From Faucicola osloensis_D (GTDB lineage: Bacteria > Pseudomonadota > Gammaproteobacteria > Pseudomonadales > Moraxellaceae): a DNA stretch of 64,000 nt. A program made the translations under genes and the position numbers. Of the stretch, positions 8,444 through 17,400 are shown piece after piece (the first letter of the stretch is position 1; each line of letters starts with the position of its first letter). The stretch is from the NCBI GenBank assembly GCA_020041925.1, contig CP083409.1, one strand, 5' to 3'. Under the pieces are notes generated by a model, which was not told the origin of the DNA, searched no databases, and saw only the letters and a list, made by a program, of their open reading frames with translations.

Positions 8444-9694
8444 TTATTTGAGCACGACTTTTTTACCCACATCATTGGCATTGAGATTTGCCACAATCAC
8501 TGTGGTGTTGGGCTCGATGCCAGCAATTAAATACTGACTGGTATCGTCAAGGTGTTTGAGTACCTTAATAGGCTGTTTGGTAATCACATTGTCTTTACTG
8601 ACCACCAAAATCGTGCCTGTTTCTAAGGTTGGACTTGTGGCGGCTTGGTCGCTAGGTTTATTGGCTGCGCCTTTTGCTCTAGATTCGAGTGCTTTAGACT
8701 CGAGGGCTTTAGATTCGAGCACCACCGCTGACATCGGCACCAATACCCCAACTTGTGCAACCCCATAATTAAGCTTGCCTGTAGCATACATGCCTGGGCG
8801 AAGTCCACGATTACGCTGAGAAGGCTTAACCGCGATATAAATGGTCAGCTGGCGAGTGGCGGCATCGACTTGGGGCGAAATACGGCTAATTTGTCCGATG
8901 TACTGATTGGTTTGATTGCTAATAGTAAAAGGCACTTGTTGACCGAGTTGTAGCTGTGTTTGTGCTTCGCTAGGGACATTGGCGGCAAACTCAAGTTTAT
9001 TGGGGTCAATGATTTCCATCAAGGCTTGGTTTTGTGTGATTACCTGTCCGACATTAACACTGCGACTGCTGACAATCCCCGTGGTAGGCGCATAAATCGT
9101 GGTATCACCAAACATTTTTTGTGCACTACTTAATTGGGCTTGTTTGGCTTTGATGGCTTCACGCTGCGCAATGCTGTCTGCGACACTACGCTCGTACTCT
9201 ATTTGTGAGACAAAGCCTTGTTCGAGCAAAATTTTGTTGCGCTCAGCAAGTTTATTGGCGACGATGGCTTGTGCTTGGGCAGCGGCAACGTCGGCTTGCG
9301 CTTGAGCGAGTTGGTTTTTACTATCACTGATATCAAGTCGCACCAGTGGCTCACCTTTTGCTACCGTTTTACCCACATCAGCGAGCACTTGCTGCACTTG
9401 CGCATTCACGGTTGATTGCACTACTGTGTGGTCTGAAGGCTGCAGCGTCCCTGTCACGGTGACACTCGGTTCAAATCGGTCTGCTTTGGCGGTGATGACA
9501 TCAGCGGCTAATAGCTGAATCTCGTTATTGGCGATTGGCGTGGTGGCTGACGCGGTGGTGACTTGAGTGTTTTGAGTTGACAACGGGCTTTTGCTGTCGT
9601 TTTGCTGTTTTTGGCAGCCACTCAAACTCATAACAGCGCTAGCCACCGCTAGGCTTAATGGTAGAACTTTGGTGATAAACTTCGATGTTATCAT
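8444..9694 (-). CDS. RND periplasmic adaptor (membrane fusion) lipoprotein
   Basis: Adaptor linking the RND transporter to an outer-membrane channel, 416 residues. The start at ATG 9694 is supported by GAGGAC about 8 bases upstream and by the lipoprotein signal that then begins the protein (lipobox SLSGC). A longer frame to 9763 lacks such a signal. The order is biotinyl-lipoyl half-motif (VDIGK-like stretch QVLADVGKTVAKGEPLVRLD), an Ala/Gln-rich alpha-hairpin coiled coil (about 115-180), second lipoyl half (TTGIVSSRSVNVGQVI), then beta-barrel and membrane-proximal domains. Within the last domain is a short in-frame repeat of ALESK/R, three copies of 15 bases at about 8685-8729. It precedes the transporter gene directly. 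Confidence 0.92.
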   Translation of the reverse strand: MITSKFITKVLPLSLAVASAVMSLSGCQKQQNDSKSPLSTQNTQVTTASATTPIANNEIQLLAADVITAKADRFEPSVTVTGTLQPSDHTVVQSTVNAQVQQVLADVGKTVAKGEPLVRLDISDSKNQLAQAQADVAAAQAQAIVANKLAERNKILLEQGFVSQIEYERSVADSIAQREAIKAKQAQLSSAQKMFGDTTIYAPTTGIVSSRSVNVGQVITQNQALMEIIDPNKLEFAANVPSEAQTQLQLGQQVPFTISNQTNQYIGQISRISPQVDAATRQLTIYIAVKPSQRNRGLRPGMYATGKLNYGVAQVGVLVPMSAVVLESKALESKALESRAKGAANKPSDQAATSPTLETGTILVVSKDNVITKQPIKVLKHLDDTSQYLIAGIEPNTTVIVANLNANDVGKKVVLK

Positions 9695-10183
9695 GAACGA
9701 GACGTCCTCAGCGCAAACAATCAACTTAAAAAATATAAAATAATGTAGAGATAACCAGTACAATGCGTTTTTCTAAGCTTATTTCAACATGTTTCTATCA
9801 TCAGGTAATACCTGTATATTATCATGGCTCTATGGGCAACTTAACAAAGCAGTCACCAGATCAAACCCGAATGGTCATCAGGATGTTAAAAATGAACGAT
9901 AAGTGCATCGATTTAAGCATACTTTGCAGCAAAAAAGTATGATAGTATTTTAACAATAATCACCATACAGTTGGTTTTTAACTATCCGTCTGAAATATTT
10001 GTTATATCTTATAAAAATTATTTACAATAGCTTTGTTTGATTGTCAAAAATTGTACCAGTGACTTTTGAGCGTTGATGGCATCATTTGATACCTGCCCCA
10101 ACGCCTATGACTTAAAGTTTTGAGCAATCGCAATAGCACAGTGGGTAGCAAAATCATAGCGAAACAACCCTTAGGAAAATATT
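9695..10183 (+). other. Divergent intergenic region between efflux adaptor and pilG
   Basis: About 490 bases with no convincing gene. It must hold the promoters for the leftward efflux genes and the rightward pil-chp cluster. A perfect 8-base inverted repeat, CATACTTT at 9918-9925 and AAAGTATG at 9934-9941 with an 8-base spacer, could be an operator or a hairpin. The rest is AT-rich. An AGGA at about 10171 serves as the pilG ribosome binding site. Confidence 0.5.
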
Positions 10184-10570
10184 ATGGATGCAAATTTTGA
10201 AGGCCTAAAAGTCATGATTATTGACGATTCAAAAACCATTCGTCGTACCGCAGAGACGTTACTTGCCAAAGCAGGCTGTGAGGTGACTACGGCTGTTGAT
10301 GGCTTTGATGCGTTGGCAAAAATTGCGGATACTAACCCAGATTTGATTTTTGTCGATATCATGATGCCACGCCTCGACGGTTATCAGACTTGTTCACTGA
10401 TCAAAAACAACGCAGATTTTGCTGCCAAGCCCGTAATTATGCTGTCATCAAAAGATGGCTTGTTTGATAAAGCGCGCGGTCGTATTGTCGGCTCAGATGA
10501 GTACTTGACCAAACCATTTAGTAAAGAAGAGCTATTTGACGCCATTGAACGTCATCGTCCTGCGTCTTAA
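10184..10570 (+). CDS. pilG: PilG, single-domain response regulator of the Pil-Chp system
   Basis: CheY-like receiver without an output domain, 128 residues (P. aeruginosa PilG is 135). It carries MIIDDSKTIRRTAETLL, the phospho-acceptor Asp in IFVDIMMPRLDGYQTC, and the PilG-specific run MLSSKDGLFDKARGRIVGSD, ending with the Lys of YLTKPFSKEEL. In Pseudomonas, PilG is phosphorylated by ChpA and promotes pilus extension and PilB/CyaB activity (family knowledge). It is first in the cluster and is separated from pilH by 232 bases, an unusually wide spacing that could hold a second promoter. Confidence 0.96.
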   Translation: MDANFEGLKVMIIDDSKTIRRTAETLLAKAGCEVTTAVDGFDALAKIADTNPDLIFVDIMMPRLDGYQTCSLIKNNADFAAKPVIMLSSKDGLFDKARGRIVGSDEYLTKPFSKEELFDAIERHRPAS

Positions 10571-10802
10571 TACGCTGTGCTGAAGATTAACAACATGCCA
10601 GTACCACTGGTTAATACTTAAAGTTTACAATCACTAGCTACGACCAAACTAGAGATGACTAACATAAAAGCGCAGATTGCAACCTAGACGGGCATAGTTT
10701 GGGATACGTGTTTAACAGTTGTGCTGTCATGAGTACAGACACACAAAACAGCAAAATATAAAGCGATTAATATAATCAATCAGCATGTAAAAAGGTAAGT
10801 CT

Positions 10803-11165
10803 ATGGCCAAAATCTTAGTAGTTGATGATTCACCATCAGAAATGGCAAAATTTCGGGATATTTTGACCCGTCATCAGTACGAAGTCATTGAAGCGCATAC
10901 AGGCGATGATGGCATTCAAAAAGCCAATGAGTTTTTCCCAGACGTGATTTTGATGGATGTGGTCATGCCAGAGATGAACGGCTTTCAAGCAACCCGCAAA
11001 CTAACCCGTGACCCGAAAACCAGTCATATCCCTGTTGTCATCATCAGTACTAAAAATCAAGAAACTGACCGCGTATGGGGCAAGCGCCAAGGCGCACGAG
11101 ATTATCTAAGTAAGCCGATTACAGAAGAAGCCTTAATCACTGTAATCCGTTCCGTGATGGAGTAG
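10803..11165 (+). CDS. pilH: PilH, single-domain response regulator of the Pil-Chp system
   Basis: CheY-like receiver of 120 residues, matching PilH (121 in P. aeruginosa). Visible are LVVDDSPSEMAKF, phospho-acceptor in VILMDVVMPEMNGFQATR, and the PilH-type ending QETDRVWGKRQGARDYLSKP. Known role in the family: counteracts PilG, possibly as a phosphate sink or by favouring pilus retraction. AAGG lies upstream of the ATG. Only 5 bases separate its stop from the GTG of pilI, so pilH-pilI are almost certainly co-transcribed. Confidence 0.96.
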   Translation: MAKILVVDDSPSEMAKFRDILTRHQYEVIEAHTGDDGIQKANEFFPDVILMDVVMPEMNGFQATRKLTRDPKTSHIPVVIISTKNQETDRVWGKRQGARDYLSKPITEEALITVIRSVME

Positions 11166-11170
11166 GTTTC

Positions 11171-11707
11171 GTGTCTTCAAACGGCTTTATTGAGCTTTTA
11201 CGACTCGCTGACCGCGGTATCAAACGACAAAAAGGTGCTCACTTTGACCAAAAAACCCAGTGGTTAGGGGTTGCGTTTTCGCTCGGTGGTTACCACTTGG
11301 TAGCGCCACTCGGCGATGTGGCTGAGGTGCTATCTTTGCCTGCTTATACCTCAGTACCTTTATCAAAACCTTGGCTATTAGGGATTGCCAATGTGCGGGG
11401 ACGGTTACTACCGATTACCAATTTGTCGAACTTTTTAGGTTTACCTCCACCAAGCTCAAACTACCAATCCGCCAATCAAAAGATTTTGGTGATTGATCAA
11501 CCCAAGCTCTTTAGTGGCTTACAAGTCGATGAGATATTGGGTATCCAGACCTTTAGTCAAGGGCAATATCAGCCTATCGAAATGCCGAATGATTCACCGC
11601 TCGCTCAGTATACGCATGGTCGGTTTATACAAAATAAGCAGATTTGGTATGTGTTTATGCCAAGCTTATTGGCGCAAGACACGCGTTATTTAGAAGCAGC
11701 GTTATAA
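11171..11707 (+). CDS. pilI: PilI, CheW-like coupling protein
   Basis: CheW-domain adaptor that couples the receptor PilJ to the kinase ChpA, 178 residues, the usual size. The CheW core is visible as LGGYHLVAPLGDVAEVL, followed by the conserved PWLLGIANVRGRLLPITNL and a C-terminal VDEILGIQ. Translation starts at a GTG 5 bases after pilH; no nearby in-frame ATG gives a complete domain. It is followed 44 bases later by pilJ. Confidence 0.94.
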   Translation: MSSNGFIELLRLADRGIKRQKGAHFDQKTQWLGVAFSLGGYHLVAPLGDVAEVLSLPAYTSVPLSKPWLLGIANVRGRLLPITNLSNFLGLPPPSSNYQSANQKILVIDQPKLFSGLQVDEILGIQTFSQGQYQPIEMPNDSPLAQYTHGRFIQNKQIWYVFMPSLLAQDTRYLEAAL

Positions 11708-11751
11708 CATAATTTTCTAACTCATTAAAATAATTGAGGGATTACCGTATC

Positions 11752-13161
11752 ATGGATACTAAAACTTCGACCCTAAGTACCAATACCAATTCCCCTGTCG
11801 CGGTCGGGCCTGGCAACAGTAGTTATCGTATGGATAGGGGGCGCTCAACCAACTGGATTTTTTGGGCAAGTATCTGTGGTGGCGTGGCTGCCTTGGCGTT
11901 TATTTATCAACTTTACCAGTTTCTGATTTTGGTACGTCAAGATAATAGTGTTGCCAATAGTTTTTTGACGATTTGGTTGCCCTCTATTTTGATTGTATTA
12001 GGCGTCATTGGGGCGATTTACTTTTTGACCCGCCAGATTAATGCTAAAACCTATCGAGAGAAGGCAGAAGGTGAGCGTGAAACGCTGCGTCAACGTCATG
12101 AAATGGAAGTTGAATCTGAGCGTGCCCGTAAAATCCAAGAAGAAAACGAACGTAACCAAATGGCGATTTTGCGTTTGCTTGATGAGTTAGGCGATTTAGC
12201 GGAAGGTGACTTGACCGTGAACGCGACAGTATCAGAAGACTTTACAGGGGCGATTGCAGACTCGGTTAACTTTGCGATTGACCAATTGCGTCAACTGGTT
12301 TCTGCGATTAACGTCACTGCAGAGCGAGTCGCGCGCGCATCTGACCAAACACAGGCAACGGCAGTGGAACTGGCTGAAGCCTCTGAAAGCCAAGCGCAAG
12401 AGATTGCAGGAGCTTCCGCAGCGATTAATGAGATGGCGGTGTCGATTGACCAAGTATCGTCAAATGCCGCTGAATCTGCTGCGGTTGCGGACCGTTCGGT
12501 TGCGATTGCCTATAACGGGGCAGAAGTGGTACAACGTACTATCGATGGTATGAATACCATTCGTGACCAGATTCAAGAAACCTCAAAACGTATTAAGCGC
12601 CTCGGTGAATCATCGCAAGAGATTGGCGATATCGTTGGGCTGATTAATGACATTGCTGACCAAACCAACATCCTTGCGTTGAATGCGGCGATTCAGGCAT
12701 CGATGGCAGGTGAAGCAGGGCGTGGTTTTGCGGTGGTCGCTGACGAGGTTCAGCGCCTAGCAGAACGTTCAGCCACAGCGACCAAACAGATTGAAACACT
12801 GGTTAAAACCATTCAGGCTGATACGAACGAAGCCGTGATGTCGATGGAATCAACCACGGCAGAAGTTGTACGCGGTGCAAAACTTGCAAAAGATGCGGGT
12901 GAGGCGCTTGAAGAAGTACAAAATGTATCTAACAATTTGGCATCATTGATTCAAAGTATCTCGAATGCGGCGCGTCAGCAGGCAGCCTCAGCGGGTCACA
13001 TTTCAAATACGATGAACGTCATTCAAGATATTACCTCGCAAACCACCTCAGGCACCATGGCGGCCGCTCGTTCAATCGGTCAGCTTAATGAAATGGCGGC
13101 GGCGCTTCAAGAATCAGTATCGGGCTTTAAATTGCCAGATGATACTTTAGCAAACGCTTAA
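11752..13161 (+). CDS. pilJ: PilJ chemoreceptor with a minimal periplasmic segment
   Basis: Methyl-accepting chemotaxis-type receptor of the Pil-Chp pathway. ATG at 11752 with GAGGG upstream is preferred over a TTG at 11734, giving 469 residues. Two membrane helices (about 35-58 and 72-93) are separated by only about a dozen residues. A charged coiled coil (about 97-135), a HAMP-like stretch and the signalling domain follow. The hairpin tip is typical of PilJ: DQTNILALNAAIQASMAGE, then GRGFAVVADEVQRLAERS. P. aeruginosa PilJ is about 680 residues with a large periplasmic domain reported to contact pilin. That domain is missing here, so this receptor probably senses something in or at the membrane (inference). 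A terminator follows. Confidence 0.93.
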   Translation: MDTKTSTLSTNTNSPVAVGPGNSSYRMDRGRSTNWIFWASICGGVAALAFIYQLYQFLILVRQDNSVANSFLTIWLPSILIVLGVIGAIYFLTRQINAKTYREKAEGERETLRQRHEMEVESERARKIQEENERNQMAILRLLDELGDLAEGDLTVNATVSEDFTGAIADSVNFAIDQLRQLVSAINVTAERVARASDQTQATAVELAEASESQAQEIAGASAAINEMAVSIDQVSSNAAESAAVADRSVAIAYNGAEVVQRTIDGMNTIRDQIQETSKRIKRLGESSQEIGDIVGLINDIADQTNILALNAAIQASMAGEAGRGFAVVADEVQRLAERSATATKQIETLVKTIQADTNEAVMSMESTTAEVVRGAKLAKDAGEALEEVQNVSNNLASLIQSISNAARQQAASAGHISNTMNVIQDITSQTTSGTMAAARSIGQLNEMAAALQESVSGFKLPDDTLANA

Positions 13162-13216
13162 TGGCTAATGATTGATGATTAATTAGGTTTAGTAATCAAC
13201 AGTTGGCTAAAAGTAG

Positions 13217-13244
13217 AGGGTGGTTTTAACCACCTTTCTTTTTA
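13217..13244 (+). terminator. Rho-independent terminator after pilJ
   Basis: A 7-base-pair stem, GGTGGTT (13219-13225) with AACCACC (13228-13234), is followed by TTTCTTTTT. It implies that at least part of the transcription from pilG-pilJ ends here and that pilK-chpABC has its own promoter in the 170 bases that follow. That stretch is AT-rich and contains imperfect repeats of TAGATAARGTTAT. Confidence 0.75.
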
Positions 13245-13412
13245 TGACTGTTAGATAAAGTTATAAGTAGTAGATAAGGTTATGGGTGTTAGATGAGGGG
13301 TTGGAAGCGCTTGTTTTAATCATTGATTGAGATTTTTTAACGCCAAGCTATGTACCGATAATAAGTTATTCACCGATAACAACTAGGATAGGGGTAAGAC
13401 TAGATAACGTTT

Positions 13413-14276
13413 ATGCAACAATACCATCTATCTGAGCAAGCATTGTCACTGTGGCTCAATTATGTTGAACGCCAAGTGGGTTTTATCCTACCAAAGTCTC
13501 AGAACAACTGGGTAAAAGGTATCATTGAGCGGCATATGCGGCGCAATGCGCTTGACAGTACGGCGCTATTACAGACAATTGTGCAGAATTCTACTATCTA
13601 TCATCAGCTAATCGATGATATATTGATTCCTAGAACCCAGTTTTTTCGGCATTTACCCACTTTTGCGTTTGCCGAAGCGGTTGCCAATGCATGGCATTTG
13701 CAGCCGCAAAACCAACAACGTAGTTTTACAGCGTGGAGTGTGGGATGTTCGACAGGGCAGGAAGCTATCACGATTGCGTTATGTCTAGAAAATGCCTTGG
13801 ATGGGATGCAAGTTTATCAAGTATTTGGTTCAGATTTTCACCAGCAATCATTGATTGATGCGAACCTTGGCGAGTATGACAATGCGCAAAAACCGTTTAT
13901 TCCTGCTCTCTATCATCACTACCTTAAAGACGTTGGCAGGGATAAATTTGCGCTAATCCCTACAATAAAATCGCAATTGCAGTTTTTTAGCAAAAATTTA
14001 GTCGATGCTGAGCAATCGATTCCTTTAGAGGCAGGTCAATGCCAACTGATTGTCTGCAACAATGTGCTAATTTATTTTCGGCAATTTGAGCAGCGTGACA
14101 TCGTGCGTTATTTAGCCCGTTATTTGGCGGATGATGGTGTTTTGTTATTAGGCTCAGGTGAAAGTCTGGGGTTTAGTGATCCAGATTTACAGCAAATTGC
14201 CATGCCGACAATCAATGGTTATTGCAAAACGGTTGCCCCAGATTGGCTCAAAGCAGTGGCAAATATTGAGCGCTAA
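13413..14276 (+). CDS. pilK: PilK, CheR-type receptor methyltransferase
   Basis: SAM-dependent glutamate O-methyltransferase expected to methylate PilJ, 287 residues (PilK of P. aeruginosa is 291). An N-terminal helical domain (about 1-85) contains IIERHMRRNALDS. The catalytic domain has the SAM-binding motif WSVGCSTGQEAITIAL, the acidic motif FGSDFHQQSL, and the post-motif CNNVLIYFRQFEQRDIV. It lies between a terminator and chpA, with 171 bases to chpA. The family call is firm; the symbol comes from position in the cluster. Confidence 0.9.
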   Translation: MQQYHLSEQALSLWLNYVERQVGFILPKSQNNWVKGIIERHMRRNALDSTALLQTIVQNSTIYHQLIDDILIPRTQFFRHLPTFAFAEAVANAWHLQPQNQQRSFTAWSVGCSTGQEAITIALCLENALDGMQVYQVFGSDFHQQSLIDANLGEYDNAQKPFIPALYHHYLKDVGRDKFALIPTIKSQLQFFSKNLVDAEQSIPLEAGQCQLIVCNNVLIYFRQFEQRDIVRYLARYLADDGVLLLGSGESLGFSDPDLQQIAMPTINGYCKTVAPDWLKAVANIER

Positions 14277-14447
14277 TCAGTGAAGTCACTATTGAAGGGT
14301 ATAAAAGCTATCAACCTGAGTTGACGCCAGACAGCTGGTAAGTTATTTTAAGTGATATAAGAAATTAATAAACGACTGCGTTACAGCTAACTTAAAATCG
14401 AGAAAAATCGTCATCGTTTTTGACAGTCGTTGTCCTAGGAATATGGT

Positions 14448-17400
14448 ATGAGTAAACAACGTAATTTGATCGCCTTAGACTGGTTGATGCCTGTTTTAAA
14501 AGACGTATTTGGTGAGCTTAACCAGTTGCTACAACGACATGACGCGCAGCCAGCGTGGCAGTTAATCGATCAACATTTGCACCAAATCACCGGTGCGCTA
14601 GCGCTTGCCAACCAGCCAGCCTTATCAAAACTGGCAAAAACGCTTGATAAAACCACTATCGCCATTCAGCAAGAAACTTTATCCCCGCAGTATTTTAGTC
14701 AAATCAGCCATGCGGTGAGATTGCTGCAATTTGATATTGAACAAGTACAAGCTAAACAGCAGATTCATACCGACTGGGTCAATGACCGAATCGCTTATTT
14801 TGAGCAATTGCTTGGCATAGCGTCATCTTATGAGCCCATTCAACCTGCCACAGACAATACTTTATTATTTTTAAGCCAATTACCCACGCCAGACATCAAA
14901 CACCCATGGGACAGTGCCCAAGCCGATGAGTTACTCAAAGTCTGGCGTTATAACAGTTTGCAACTACTACAAAACGCGACCAACGATAGCAAACATTTAG
15001 ATGCACTGACCAAGGTTGCTGGCTATTTATCCCAGACTTCCATAAATCCTGCTTGGCGTCAATTTTGGCAGTTGGTCGCAGTGTGGTGCAATAACCTAAC
15101 CATCAATGAGCAGCCTGTACCAACCGCTTATGCTTCGCTATTAAACAGTGTGTCATTGGTGCTGACGCATGATTTGACTCTCATCCCTGATATTACCGTG
15201 TCTCGTTTAGCAGTTGATGTGTTATTAGCGCTCAATGCGTTAACCCACAAATCGCATGATGCTAAAGCCCTGCTATCAAGCTTGGATATCAATAGTAGTG
15301 ACGCGCTTGATAATTTATTTAGTCAAGTATTAGAAAAACTTGAAAAAATTATTTATCAAGTGCATGAGCCGCTCACCATTTTGCCGCTGCTTGAATCGGT
15401 CAAAAATAGTTTGGCAAATCGCGGTTGGGTGTTTTATGAAAACCAAATGGCGCAAATTATCGATGACGTGCGCTTGATGACGCAAGATACCTTTATGGCG
15501 TCATCTCTCAGTTGGCAGGTAGAACGCCAGCTGCAAGATTTTTATAGCCAGTTGTTGTCAACGGTTGAAACCCTTGATAGCCAAATTGGCTTACAGCATT
15601 TTGCCTATGCCAGCAATCCGCAAAATGAAGCGGTGCGGCAAACGCGCGTGCATGTTGAAAATATCAAGCGGTCGTTTAATCAATATATCCAAACCCGTGA
15701 TTTAAATAAGTTAACAGTCAATGACGAATTGATTGCTACCATTCAAGTTTTTGGGGCATTAGGCTTAACACGTCCCAAAGAGTTGGTCGAACAAATTCGC
15801 TTATTATTTAGCCGTATTCATAAAAATTCGGTAGATGTATTAAGCTGGGAAGCCAGTGATGCCATCGCCGACATGATTGCACGCTTTGAGCTATTTTTGG
15901 ATTATTTATCTAATCAGTCTGTCAACGAAGAATTTTTGGATCAAACCCAAACTCAGCTCAACCGCGCCAATTTATTGCTTAATCGCTTAATCGAAACGCC
16001 ATTAACCGCCGCTGAAGTGGTAGCACCCACCAAGCACTTTGGCAAAGATACGGTGATTTACGATGATGAAGGCGAACGTATTGCCAGTGATATTGAATCA
16101 CCAATGCAAGCGCTAGCTACTGCTAGAGAAGCGCCTAACACGCAAACGGCTATCACGCAAGAATCCCAAGCGCTAGCGGCTGCAAGGCAAGCCCTCAAAG
16201 CTGATGACTATAGTATGGATGAAGATATCCGAGACATTTTCATTGAAGAGGCGCAAGAAGTCCTCGCTGAGTTGGGTGAGCAAATTCCCGTATGGGAAGT
16301 GGATACTCATGAATTAGTTGCGCTCAAAGATATCCGCCGAGGTTTTCATACTTTAAAAGGCTCAGGTCGTATGGTCGGCGCACATCAAATTGGTGAGATG
16401 TGTTGGGCGGTAGAAAACATGCTCAATCGTGTGCTAGATGGCACTTTAGCGGTTAGTGATGCGTTAGTGGGCTTTATCAAAGATACCCATCGCAAATTGC
16501 CGACATTGGTTGAATATTTTCAGCAGCAGCGGGCGCCAAGTATTGACCCTGCGATTACCGTATTGCAAGCGACTAATCTATTACACCAGCAGCCGATTAA
16601 TACAGGTCTGCCAGAAACCAATCGCTTAGATAGCCTTGTATCAGTCAGTGCTAGTGTGGCTGAAGACAGTGATAATATGGCTCAAAGCAGTGAAGTTGCC
16701 AGCGACACTGCGCTATCAACCACAGAAGATATTCATGCCTTACCTGAGGTAGTGGCTCGCGAATATGAGCAGCTAACGACGGTCACAGATGCGGTCAGCG
16801 ATCCAGATATTCAAGAAATTTATATCGAAGAAGCCAATGAAGTGATTGAGACAATTGCACCGCTTAACCAAGCTTGGCAAGCTAAGCCCGATGATTTTGA
16901 TACCTTAAAAGAAATCCGCCGAGGTTTTCATACCTTAAAAGGCTCAGGTCGCATGGTTGGCGCCAATCAGCTAGGCGAGCTTGCCTGGTCGATTGAAAAC
17001 ATGCTCAATCGTGTGCTTGATCATACCATAGCGGTAGACGAGGGGGTTTTACACCTGGTTGGTGATGTCATTGAGGCATTTGCTGGGCTCATCACGATTT
17101 TTGCCCAAAATCGTACAGATTATCCCGCAGTGATTCAATTATGGCAAGCCGTCGCTAATAGCTATGCCAAAAAACATGGCGACAGCTTTAGCTACCATCA
17201 AGCCTTATCCGCTTTTAGGGGACAGGCAGCAGCTTCGCCAAGTGCGCCACACACTGATGCGGCGCTATCGTCTAGTCACGCCACCGCCCAAACTCAAGCG
17301 CTACAGAATGTCAGTGACATCAGTGACATCAGTGAAATGGATGTCGCTGATGACGTATTTATTGAAGAAGCAGACGAGTTATTGGTCGATATTGATAACT

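Noticed and set aside
17307..17336. Short 9-base repeat (AGTGACATC) in a chpA linker
   Set aside because: Only about two and a half copies in a low-complexity linker; noted but not unusual for such regions.
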